Source: Zygnema cylindricum | Taxonomy: Eukaryota > Streptophyta > Zygnematophyceae > Zygnematales > Zygnemataceae | NCBI GenBank assembly: GCA_037447655.1 | Contig: JBBHKE010000044.1 | Coordinates: forward strand, 1 to 62,000 | Direction: 5' to 3' | DNA length: 62,000 nt | In this document: positions 50,966 through 60,643 of the stretch, piece by piece | How the letters are laid out: the number at the start of each line of letters is the position of its first letter | How positions within the stretch are numbered: position 1 is the first letter of the stretch | Notes under the pieces: generated by a model | What the model saw: the letters and a program-made list of their open reading frames with translations, nothing else | Databases searched by the model: none | Told to the model about the DNA's origin: nothing | Translations under genes and position numbers: made by a program

Positions 50966-51964
50966 TGTTGTTTTGGAAACCTTAAGTTCTCTCTATTCTT
51001 GCTGCTATGTTGCCATGCTGCGCTAAGTCTAACATCGTAGCTAGAAACCTTGAGCACTCTACACTTGTTGCTATGCTGCTATGGTGCCCTGATCTGACAT
51101 CGCAGCTGCGCTGCTCTAATATCACAACTGCGCTGACAGATCATAGCAGTCATAGCAGTCATAACAGTCATAGCAGCTATAGCAGTCTGCGCAAGAAAAG
51201 TGTTCTGAATATGAGTCAGTTTGTGTGAAGATAAATTGACGGGGACATGATTTAGTGAGTATGTAACTCGAAAGGGAGTACACAGATTTGGTGCACTTTA
51301 GGCACACGTGTCGGTCCGTGAGAAAGTCAAGTTTGGTTGTTCTAGAAGAAAAGGTACAGTTACATTTGAGGACCAAATTTATACGTGGAGGTTTATCTTC
51401 GGTGATGAAAGAATACGTGGAAAGCAGACGAAGTCCGCCGTCATTTTTGGAAGAGAAGTATTGACTATACCGTCATTTCAGCGGACGAACTTTAACCGCG
51501 TACTATTTCATTTCTAGCTGTTGTCTGATTGGTGGAAATAATTATGTGCATTCGACGGTGGGATTTTGTTAATGAAGAGTAGTGTACCAATTGACCACGC
51601 TAGTTGTAGTACGGTGTGATCAGCCGTAGGCTCACTTGTATATATAGGACTTAGATTACTTTAAGAAAAGTAGGATTGTTGTGTAGGAAAAACTGCGAAG
51701 CAGTTTTTGGGTGTGTTTCAATTATAAGATCATTGTGATCTTTTGGCAGAACTTTGTGAAATTTCGCATTTGGTTTCTTTGGTGTATATTTTATATTGTG
51801 GCAAATTTGCAAACCTAGGGTGTGTCTGGTTTGTTTTGGGATTCATTGTGAAATTGGTTGTTTGTGGGATTTCGTGAGAGTTTCCTCTTTACACAATTGA
51901 TTATCATGGCAACTGCTGGTGCTTCTTCATCTTCTTCACTGGCACCAGCTGCCTCAAATCAACA
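50966..51964 (+). repeat. Copia C 3-prime LTR, intact
   Basis: 999 bp. Starts TGTTGTTTTGG, ends CAAATCAACA, followed by GTTAA. Its final 59 bases start with ATG at 51906 and encode a Ser/Ala-rich peptide (MATAGASSSSS...), i.e. gag's N-terminus. Because the LTR is followed by the target duplication, this coding stretch is part of the LTR. Confidence 0.93.
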
Positions 51965-51969
51965 GTTAA

Positions 51970-52331
51970 CAGTTATAGTTTAATGATTTATCCTACGTGT
52001 AAATATTTAAATAATTATCGTACTATATACTACGTAACACTACTTCTAGACTTAACGGCTAAGGCTACCGGCTATCTACTCTTTGACGGCCGGCAGGTAC
52101 CAGGATCAAACCCTGTCGCTGGCACATATCTTTTAGTAATTAATCCCTAGACTAATATAAATTTCTCGTAAACCCGAGGATAGCCTAGGTAGCCATGGCT
52201 CTAGCTTCTTCTCCAATTTCTCAGTGACTGCGACAAGTTTAAGAGTTGGAGAGAGAAGTTAGAGGTAGACTGCCTCGGCTTCTTTATTTCTATTAAGACC
52301 TAGAAAATACTTAAAACCATTATTTTCTACA
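51970..52331 (-). repeat. D2 3-prime LTR, part right of copia C
   Basis: Continues the D2 LTR (CAGTTATAGTTTAATG...TTTTCTACA) and ends at the polypurine tract (52332-52350). Contains the hairpin block (about 52190-52285). Confidence 0.9.
52047..52134 (+). promoter_or_regulatory. tRNA-like Pol III module, antisense in D2 3-prime LTR
   Basis: TAGACTTAACGG (52047-52058), GGATCAAACCC (52103-52113), T run at 52130-52134. Confidence 0.5.
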
Positions 52332-55300
52332 CTCCCCTTATTTTCTAGTCAATCTTTAATTTCAGACCACACTTCTCCCTGCAGAAAATTAGCTTAGGGG
52401 AAGGCACAGGTTTGGTCATCATATCTGCTACCATCTCACTATCTGGTTGGTACTCTAAACTGATTATTTAATTTTCTACTTTCTCTCTAACAAAGCTGAG
52501 TCTAATGTCCATGTGTTTGGCTTTAAAATGATGTTTAGGATCTGCAAAAATAGCAATTGCTGCCTAATTATCACAAAATATTTTCTGCACACCACTCTTT
52601 AGATGACCAAGTTCACCAAGTAAAGACTCGACCCACATCAATTCTTTTCAGCAGAGCAAAAGGCCATATACTTAGCCTCCATGGTGGACTGAACAATAAC
52701 CTTTTGCTGTTTGCTACTCCAACAGCAAGCCCCATCACCCACATATAATACATATCCAGAAGTGCATCTCCTCATCGGAGCATCACCATAACTAACATCA
52801 CTCCAAGTAGTGATGTCAGTATTCTCCCCACCCAAATGCAACCATAGATCCCTAGTTCCTATCAAGTATCTAAGAACTCTCTTAGCTGCCTCCCAATCCT
52901 TCTTAGTGGGAACATTTAGACTTCTACTCAGCACTCCTACAGCTGTAGCTAAATCCGGCAGGGTACAATTCATAAAATAGATTAGACTTCCCACTACTTG
53001 CCTGTAAGGAATAGTCTGCATGAACTTCTTTTCTTCAGGAGATAATTCCTCGTCTAAGACTATGACTCCTTCCTCACTCCCCTCACTTCCCTTCTTCAAT
53101 TCTATTGGATTTGTACAACTATTAGCTTTATCCATTTGAAATTTTTCAAGCATGTTCCCTATTGCTTCCTTTTGAGTCAATCTTATAATTTTTCTTTTTC
53201 GGTCTCTCTCTACTTGAATTCCCAAAATATATTTTGCTTCCCCCATATCCTTCATTTCAAATCTCCCCTTAAGATTGGTTTTCAGTTTATTTATTTTTTC
53301 CATTGATTTACTTAAAATAAGCAAATCATCAACATAAATTGCAATAAATATAAAACCTTCTTTATCTTCGAAAACATAGATTGAGTGATCTGAGCTGATC
53401 CGGATATATCCCTGACCGGTAAGAAACTCATCAAGCTTCTTATTCCACTGTCGAGGCGCCTGTTTCAAACCATAAAGAGATTTAATCAGCCGGCATACCT
53501 TACTCTCCTCTCCTTCTTCCACAATTCCTTCGGGTTGTCGCATGAAGATCTCCTCTTACAATTCTCCATGCAAAAAGGCTATTTTGATGTCCATCTGGTG
53601 CACTTCCATGTCTTCCGCTGCTGCCAGGCTGAGAAGTATGCGGACGGAGGGAAATCTGACCACCGGGGCAAAGGTTTCTTCGTAGTCAATTCCCTCTTTT
53701 TGTGTAAATCCCTTTGCCACTAGTCAGGCCTTGTAGCGCTCGATTGTGTTATCTGGGTTCAGTTTTAATTTGAAAACCCACTTACAACCGATTGGTTTTC
53801 GGTTAGGTGGATAATCCACCAGCTCCCAAGTATCGGCTGCCATAATTGAGGCCATCTCTTCATTGATGGCTGTCTTCCACCGATTTCTTTCTAAACAAGT
53901 CATTGCCTCTCCATAAGTTTGAGGTTCATCTTGATGAGATAGTTTTGTTACCTTGTTATTAACCTGTTTTTCTTGCAGTCTTTTACTACTTCTCCTTCCC
54001 GCTTTAAAATCTGAGGCCGGAATAGATGGTTCTCGTGGATTCTTTCAAACAAACTCGGTTTCTCCCCTATCCTTTGATTCCGAATCAATTTCCACCATGT
54101 CTTCCGCTTCGGGTAGAGTTGTCACTAGAGTTTCCACAACCGAGTCCTTTTCGGTTTGATTTGTACCTGCAAAAATGTCATCGTCTCTAAAACCAGGATA
54201 GTTAGGAAGCTCAAAGTCATCAGAATTTTCTGACTCAAATCTGATTTTTACTGACTTTGTATATTTGAAAGGGTCCACAGACTTTCCTTCATCCATAACT
54301 ACTAGATGCTTTTCTAAGATTATATCTTCTCTTTTTAGATCATAAACTTTATATCCTTTAACATCCTCATCATATCCTAATAAGTATCCCGGTTTTCCTT
54401 TAGGATCTAGCTTCCAATTAGACCGATCTGTATCTAGACTGAATACTTGACTGCCGAAAACCTTTAAATGAGATAAGTCTGGTTTCCGGCCTATCCATCT
54501 CTCATAAGGTGTTTGATCTTTTATAGCTGAAGTAAGAACTCTATTTTTGAGGTAATAAGCACAGTTCATTGCTTCTGCCCAAAACCTTTTTCCTATATTC
54601 TTATGCGACAACATACTTCTAGCACTATCACTTAGTGTTCTATTTAACCTTTCAGCTACCCCATTCTGTTCCGGATTTTTCAGGAACTATCTTTTGGTAT
54701 TGAACCCCATCTTCCCTCAAAAAATCCTCAAACTGGTTAGAAGTATACTCTCCACCATTGTCACTCCTTACTCTATTGATTGGAGTTTCATGGAGTTTTT
54801 CGCTCCATGCTTTATATTGTCTAAAACAATCCTCAGCTTCAGACTTGTTTTTCAAAAAATACACCTGGGAATACCGAGACCAATCATCTGTTATAGTCAT
54901 CGTAAATCTCTTCCCCCTCGGTGAGGGCACTCTAGCCGGTCCCCAAATATCTCTGTGTACTAGATCTAGAAGTTTTTCTCCCTTGTAGGTGGCTGTTTTA
55001 GGAAAGGGTAATCTGTGTGCTTTACCTTGAGTACACCCACTACAATCACTAATATCATCACTCTCACTAAACTGAATCCCTTCCACCACTCCCATCTTTT
55101 TCATCTCTCTTAACTTATCTAGATTCACATGCCCAAGCCTCTTATGCCACATCATAATATCATGAACACCAGCATTATAAAGTTTCTTCGTTTCATTACT
55201 TAAGATTAGCCTAAACATCCCCTGGCTACCTTTCTCAACAATGAAATAGACATCCTCCTCAAAACTAGCAGTAAAGACTCCTTCCCTAATGCTAGTGAAA

Positions 55301-56700
55301 AAACCCTTATCATCTAATACAGATGTAGAGATAAAGTTTCTTCTCAGCTCCGGAATAAACAATACATCGGAGAATGTTAATATGGATGTCTTTCCTTCTA
55401 CTAACACTTTCAGATCTACCTATCCTACAAGAGTAGTGGTGACTATCCTCCCATCCCAGTACTCTATCTCTACGGTGGGAATCTTTCTTATCTTAGTGAA
55501 CAGGTGCCTATCCTTACACATGTGCATTGAGGCACCTGAATCTATAATCAAGCCTGCTTCACCTTTCAATCCACCGTAAGCACATTTCTGCCTTCGTGGA
55601 ATTTCAACCTCAGTTTTCGCCTCCAACTCCTCATCCAAAAGGAGCTCATCGTCCTCATCCTCGGATTCCGCCTCAAGTACTTGTGTGACAAGGGCCTTTT
55701 TCATTCCTCTCGCGGTACCACCGGTCTGCCCCTCCTTTAACCAAAGCTCGGTTAGCTTAGTGCACTCTGCCATATAGTGCCCCAGTTTCTTACAAAAATG
55801 ACATAAACCTTTGAGAGCCCTTGGTTCTAACTTGTCAGCCGTTTTTTTTTGCTCCCTACCCCCATAGTTTCCGACTGGTTTCCGGGAATCCTTGTTCCTC
55901 CAATCGGTCGCTGTTGCCAAGGCTTGGCCACTCTTTCCTCCCCTTCGGATCTCAATCCTATTCTCTCGAACGAGAATCATCCCTACCACTGAGTTCCATA
56001 TCCACCTTGAGTCCGGCAAGTCCTGCACACGGTTGACTATGTTCTCAAACTCATTAGGTAACTTCATCAGTAAACAGTTAACCTTTTCTTTTTCACTAAA
56101 AACTTTTCCTGCACTCTCTAGCTCCATGAAGAGTGTAGCAAGCTCATTGCAAAAATCCAACATATTTCCCCCTTTGTATACATACTCTTTAACATTCAGA
56201 TCATCCAACTGTTGTTGCTGAATCATACCACTTCGGTACATCTCTATGAGAGCCATCCAAAGATCGGATGCCCTCTCTACTTGCAAATGAGGACATGCAA
56301 GTCTTTGAGTGAGATGGCGTTGAATGAAGTGCTTTGCCGCCATATTGTTGAAGTCCCTAGTTTCAGTATCATTCTCCTCGTTCCTCGGAATAGGTGACAT
56401 GAATGCTAAACCAGTTGCTATTGGTGTGGTCGCCTCCTTCTCCTTTCCTTTGTCCACCACCTCTCCTTCCTTTGTTTCCTCCGTTGAAGGTGAATCCTCT
56501 TTCCTGGTGAATCTGCTTCCTTTAAACCCTGGAGGAATTCCAAGACTTGATGGACAACCCGATCATCCACTCACTATCCCCCAAAAACTTTTTTCGCATA
56601 GAGCTCCTATCATCATACTTTCCCAGTATATAAAGCTTGTTCCATTAAAGATTGGTACCCTAGAGGGTGGGCCCATAACTTGAAACTCTGAGACCTCCAT
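52332..56700 (-). pseudogene. D2 gag-pol (few large frames)
   Basis: Gag ATG at 56700 lies in the LTR (MEVSEFQ), then VMGPPSRVPIFNG from the primer site. A stop near 56570 follows, then gag-protease (56460-55420) with knuckle CHFCKKLGHYMAEC and the protease box reading IIDSGASMHMC. Next, preintegrase-integrase (55407-54652) with LWHKR-type MMWHKRLGHVN, HRDIWGP (Asp kept, Ser/Thr to Arg before it) and RSDNGGEYTS; integrase end (54614-54045) with GYDEDVKGYKVYD; a damaged N-terminal RT; and RT-RNase H (53543-52638) with AIYVDDLLIL and WSDVSYGDAPMRR. Less decayed than D1. Confidence 0.93.
56666..56680 (-). promoter_or_regulatory. Primer-binding site of D2 (half-tRNA type)
   Basis: Sense AGTTATGGGCCCACC, directly after the LTR end TTTCA. 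One difference from element E, at the first base. Confidence 0.82.
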
Positions 56701-57726
56701 AAGTCCTCAGAGTGGACAGCTTCTAAGAAGCCTCTAGGATAATCCTGACCCCTTTTTGTTTAAGCAAAAATAACTGCCACCTGGCTGAAAAAAACTCTGA
56801 CCACCTTCACCCTTGTGAAGGCAAGACTCCCCTGAGTCGATAGCAAAAAGAATCTCTAAATTTGCTCCCCTGAGCAGTAAGTTATGGATGGTCAAGGTTG
56901 ACCTTTTGTACAAAAGCTCTCTGGGAGAGAGGGTCCTATCTTCTAATTTTTCTAGGTCCTATCTCTCTCACAAACTCTATCTACTGATGTACGGAACCAA
57001 TCAGATTATTGTTCCGTACGCAAAAGTACAGCTGCCGGTGTACTTTATGTACGGACATTGTACGACATGGCCTAAATGTCCACACGTGGAATATCCAGAT
57101 TCGCTCCTTTAATCCTCGGAGATGCCGCGCTCCAATGTTACATCGCCACGTGTCATCCGATGTGGCGATGCCCACAAACCGCCGAATTCTCCTTCCGCGA
57201 TCTCGGCGCTAATTCCAGCCGTTCGATTAAACTCGCATTTGATCGTAGCCGTAATAAATACATGCGCGGCATTTGTTTCGCTTACGAAATAAATGCGCGG
57301 TATTGATTTCTTATCCGTACCGCAATTCGTACTTTTACACTACCATATCTATGTATCTTATTAACAGTTATAGTTTAATGATTTATCCTACGTGTAAATA
57401 TTTAAATAATTATCGTACTATATACTACGTAACACTACTTCTAGACTTAACGGCTAAGTCTACCGGCTATCTACTCTTTGACGGCCGGCAGGTACCAGGA
57501 TCAAATCCTGTCGCCGGCACATATCTTTTAGTAATTAATCCCTAGACTACTATAAAATTCCCGTAAACTTGAGGATAGCCTAGGTAGCCATGGCTCTAGC
57601 TTCCTCTCCAATTTCTCAGTGACTGCGACAAGTTTGAGAGTTGGAGAGAGAAGTTAGAGGTAGACTGCCTCGGCTTCCTTATTTCTATTCAGACCTAGAA
57701 AATACTTAAAACCATTAATTTATACA
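56681..57726 (-). repeat. D2 5-prime LTR
   Basis: 1,046 bp. Sense TGTATAAATTAATGG...GAGTTTCA. It includes the hairpin block, the tRNA-like module and a functional-looking gag ATG at 56700. It contains the palindrome-like pair GTACGGAAC/GTTCCGTAC at about 56990-57020. Confidence 0.92.
57442..57529 (+). promoter_or_regulatory. tRNA-like Pol III module, antisense in D2 5-prime LTR
   Basis: TAGACTTAACGG (57442-57453), GGATCAAATCC (57498-57508), T run near 57526-57529. The T-arm-like hairpin CCAGG-ATCAAAT-CCTG has a 7-nt loop. Confidence 0.55.
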
Positions 57727-57731
57727 CCCGG

Positions 57732-58212
57732 GTTACTCCGCCACTAGCACCTGTGGGATGTCTGTCTGCATGACATCTCTTAGTCGGAGGTTACACTCGA
57801 GGTACGCGCACTCACGCTGGCCCGGAAGAACGCTCTGCAGCGGGCCCGAGTCGCTAGGAAACACGTTTCCTTTAAATTAAGGAAAGTACCACGGTGGGAA
57901 CCAACACTGGGGGCGGCAGAAGGGGCACAACAAGCCGATGAACTTGAAGCTGCCCAAACTCGGGCACCAAAAGAACCTGCACCGGCAGCCACTCCGCCGC
58001 AACCCGGGGTACCTGCGGAGGCATCGCGAGAAGGGGAGGACCGGGTTCGAGAGCGAATCACACGGAGATGCTTGGCAGTGGCGGACCATCATATTGCACT
58101 ACTGGAGACTTGTTGTGAGCAGCTCCAAAATCAACTTGACACCCTACAACAAGAATTCGAGGAGTACCGTGAGGAATCATACGGCATGTTTCGGCAATTA
58201 CTGTCTCTCTAA
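57732..58212 (+). pseudogene. Ty3 element A extra 3-prime open frame, distal part
   Basis: Joins 43080 in the same frame once D2 and one copy of CCCGG are removed. Two TAG stops near the start (about 57745 and 57781), then open to TAA at 58210-58212. It encodes a basic region, an Ala/Pro-rich region and a C-terminal segment with heptad-like LLETCCEQLQNQLDTLQQEF, likely a coiled coil. Then the polypurine tract ACTAGGAGGCAC and the 3-prime LTR. Function unknown. Confidence 0.7.
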
Positions 58213-58256
58213 ATAAGCAAAGTTCAGCGGGACGCTGAATCCTTACTAGGAGGCAC

Positions 58257-58737
58257 TGTAACAGGGTTATAAGGTTGAGTACTTAGTTGCTATAGTTGCG
58301 GTTGCAGAGCACCGCAACTGCGATTCTAGATCAGCGCAACATAGTAGCATAGAAACTTAGTAGAATAGCATAGCGCAGCATAGCAACGCAGCATGGCAGT
58401 ATAGCAACGCCGCACAATGTAGATTTAACTGTATAGTTCTAGAAAAGATACCTTCGATAGATCTCGGTTGACCGCAAAGGTCCACGTGTACAGTTGTACA
58501 ATACTAGGTTGACTACTAGCTAGCTAGTTTAAAAAGTGAAGTAGGAATAGTCAGCGGGGGACTCTTTGAGTAGACCTTCGCAGCGAGCGCTGAATCTTTT
58601 AATCCTCTCTCGAATAATACAATGCAACCTTGTCAATTATTGCTATGTGCTTCTGCTGTTGCTACGGGGAGATCATTAGAGTCTTTCCACTGTGCATGGT
58701 GGCGTATTGTGGTGCTTATATTTTTGTCCTTTAAACA
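58257..58737 (+). repeat. Ty3 element A 3-prime LTR
   Basis: TGTAACAGGG...TTTAAACA, followed by GGTTG. Homologous to 29354-29833 with scattered substitutions. Confidence 0.94.
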
Positions 58738-58742
58738 GGTTG

Positions 58743-59046
58743 TGAGAGGGATTTAGGACTTGGAGAATCTGGTAGATAGGTACCTCTCTCCCTTTGAGAG
58801 TTTGTATAAACTTGGCATTTTTGCGGACTCATAACTTATCGGGTGGTTAGTCGTTTATAGTGATTCTTTTTGCTATGGACTCATGGGAGTCCAAGCTGCA
58901 CAAGGGTGCAGTCAAATTGTCATTTTGCCTTTTAAGGCAGCAGTGGTTGTGGCTTGAAGTGGGTTAGTTAGATATTATCTAGAGGCTTCTTGTATTTTGT
59001 AGTCCAATGGAGGACACAGAATTGCAGGTTATGGGCCCACCCTCTA
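58743..59046 (+). repeat. Copia E 5-prime LTR, right part
   Basis: Continues the LTR interrupted at 29353. Contains the TATA-like TTGTATAAACTT (near 58802) and ends ATGGAGGACACAGAATTGCA, as in solo LTR F. Together with the left part it makes a ~1.03-kb LTR. Confidence 0.88.
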
Positions 59047-59444
59047 GGCTGCCCACCTTCAATGGATCTGGGTTCATCTATAGGGAAGCCATGATGATGG
59101 GAGCTTTGTGCGAAAAACGATAGTGGGGTATCGTCAGTGGAAAAGTGAAACGTCCACCAGGATTTGGTGGAAAAAGGTTTCCTACAGCAACGGCTACCTC
59201 AACGGAGGAGGCAGAAGATGGGGACAATAGTGTGTCTCAAAAGGGGAAAGGGAAGGAGACACCCCTCACTATTATTGCCATAGTATCGGGAGCGGCGACC
59301 GTGAAGACTACGGTGAACGATACTCAAATGTGGGAGGATGTAAACATGGCTGCCAAGAACGTCATTCTGAGGCACCTCACTCAAGCTTTGGCCACTCCTT
59401 ATCTTCACATTTAAAAGGCCGAGGAGTTGTGGGTGAGTTTGGTG
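59027..59444 (+). pseudogene. Copia E gag N-terminal fragment
   Basis: ATG at 59027 in the LTR (MEDTELQ), then VMGPPSRLPTFNG through the primer site. A TAG near 59120 interrupts it, then a UBN2-like region (KRPPGFGGKRF..., NMAAKNVILRHLTQALA), a TAA at about 59411, and an abrupt cut at 59444 by a C-type LTR. The rest of element E is missing from the window. Confidence 0.85.
59047..59061 (+). promoter_or_regulatory. Primer-binding site of copia E (best-preserved half-tRNA site)
   Basis: GGTTATGGGCCCACC immediately after the LTR end. From my knowledge of plant tRNA-iMet, this is the exact complement of GGUGGGCCCAUAACC in its anticodon stem-loop. It encodes gag residues VMGPP. Confidence 0.85.
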
Positions 59445-59779
59445 TGTTGTTTTGGAAACCTTGAGTCCTCTCTATATCTTGCCGCTATGTTGCCATGCTG
59501 CGCAGCAGCTACAAACCTTAAAGCACTCTACACTTGTTGCTGTGTTGCTATGCTGCTCTGATCTGACATCACAACTGCGTTGCTCTAATATCACAGCTGC
59601 GCTAACAGATCATAGCAGTCATAGCAGTCATAGCAGTCATAGCAATTGTAGCAGAGTCATAGCAGCTATAGCAGTATGGGCAAGAAAGGTGTTCTGAATA
59701 TGAGTGAGTTTGTGTGAAGATAAATTTGACGGGGACATGATTTAGTGAGTAAGTAACTCGAAAGGTAGTACACAGATTC
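59445..59779 (+). repeat. C-type LTR fragment
   Basis: Starts TGTTGTTTTGGAAACC and follows the C LTR to about 'acacagattc', then breaks off. It includes the CATAGCAGT array (about 59610-59670). The 3-prime part of the LTR is missing. Confidence 0.85.
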
Positions 59780-60611
59780 AATTCATTTAGCGGCGCGAAT
59801 AGATTCTTAGTACATAGAAACAGTTTTACGGTTTACGCCAAACAAATACCGCGCATTTGTTTTGACGGCGAAACAAATACCGCGCACATATTTTCGACGG
59901 GTAAGAATGAATACCAGATTTAATTGACGGCCGTGGTGCTAGCCGAGATTCCGGAATGGCCGCTTTGGCGTTTTCTGACGCTGCCACTCCGAATGACACC
60001 TGGAAATGCGCTGGAGGATTGCGGAATCTCCGGAGCGCAAGATAACAAGTTTGGATGTGACATTTGTCACCTGTATGGTCTTGCCGTACATTTAACGTAC
60101 ATAAAGTACTCCGGCGCCTGTACTTTTATGTACGGTAGTCTTGTGATTGGCACCGTACTTTAGTAGAAGGGGTTTAGAGAGGGACTAGGACTTAGAATAT
60201 TTCTGGTAGGTAGCTGACTCTCGAAGAGAGCACCTTGTATAAATAGGAAACTTTGGCCAGCCATAACAATCAACTCAGTTGACCAAATTCAGTGATTCTT
60301 TTTGCTGCCGACTCACGAGAGTCCAGGCTACACAAGGGTGTAGTCGGTCAGAGTTTTTGCCTGCCAGGGTGGTTGCATTTATAAGGGAAGGTCAAAGTGG
60401 GTGAATGTGTCCAAATCTCATATTCTAACTTTGCATTCTGTGGTGGAACTGAGCACACAAAAAGTCTTATTTCACAAGGGTGAAGTTGTTATGGGGTTTG
60501 ATTGTCTAGGGGTCAATCATTTGGGTTTATATAAACTTAGAGTCAGAACTATCTAGATTAGCTTCGTTTGATCTGCGAATTCTGTGTGGCAATGGAGCCT
60601 ATAGAATTTCA
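59780..60611 (+). repeat. Copia G 5-prime LTR, 5-prime truncated (B family)
   Basis: Sequence homologous to the inner and 3-prime part of B-type LTRs in plus orientation, ending GAATTTCA at 60611. TATA-like TGTATAAATAGG at about 60237-60248, suggesting transcription of a ~340-nt leader. The missing first part includes the hairpin and tRNA-like module. Confidence 0.8.
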
Positions 60612-60643
60612 AGTTATGGGCCCACCATCTAGGGTGCCTATGT
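60592..60643 (+). pseudogene. Copia G gag start (fragment)
   Basis: ATG at 60592 in the LTR (MEPIEFQ), the primer site AGTTATGGGCCCACC at 60612-60626 (VMGPP), and a few codons (SRVPM) before LTR H cuts in at 60644. Confidence 0.8.

Larger units (their letters stand above)
43766..51964 (+). mobile_element. Ty1/copia element C with embedded C-prime (chimeric)
   Basis: Plus-strand element flanked by GTTAA (43761-43765 and 51965-51969). The 5-prime LTR starts TGTTGTTTTGGAAACC at 43766. The 3-prime LTR (50966-51964) starts identically and ends CAAATCAACA. At 44226 the 5-prime LTR is interrupted by the LTR of a related element (C-prime), and the two bodies are joined near 47510, producing gag-protease-integrase of C-prime followed by protease-integrase-RT-RNase H of C. 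Confidence 0.9.
43081..57726 (-). mobile_element. Ty1/copia element D2, complete termini, itself split by copia C
   Basis: Minus-strand copia of the same family as D1, flanked by perfect CCCGG (43076-43080 and 57727-57731). 5-prime LTR 56681-57726; 3-prime LTR 43081-43765 plus 51970-52331; body 52332-56680. Element C sits in the 3-prime LTR. Without C it is about 6.4 kb. Confidence 0.95.
29354..58737 (+). mobile_element. Ty3/gypsy chromovirus A, complete termini, split by three nested insertions
   Basis: LTRs at 29354-29833 and 58257-58737 are homologous along their length. The element is flanked by the perfect 5-bp duplication GGTTG (29349-29353 and 58738-58742). Order of domains: gag with zinc knuckle, protease, reverse transcriptase, RNase H, integrase, chromodomain, then an extra open frame. 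Insertions inside it: copia D1 (in the RNase H region), solo LTR F (in the integrase C-terminus) and copia D2 (in the extra frame). Many stop codons and lost catalytic residues show it is inactive. It inserted into the LTR of copia E. Confidence 0.95.
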
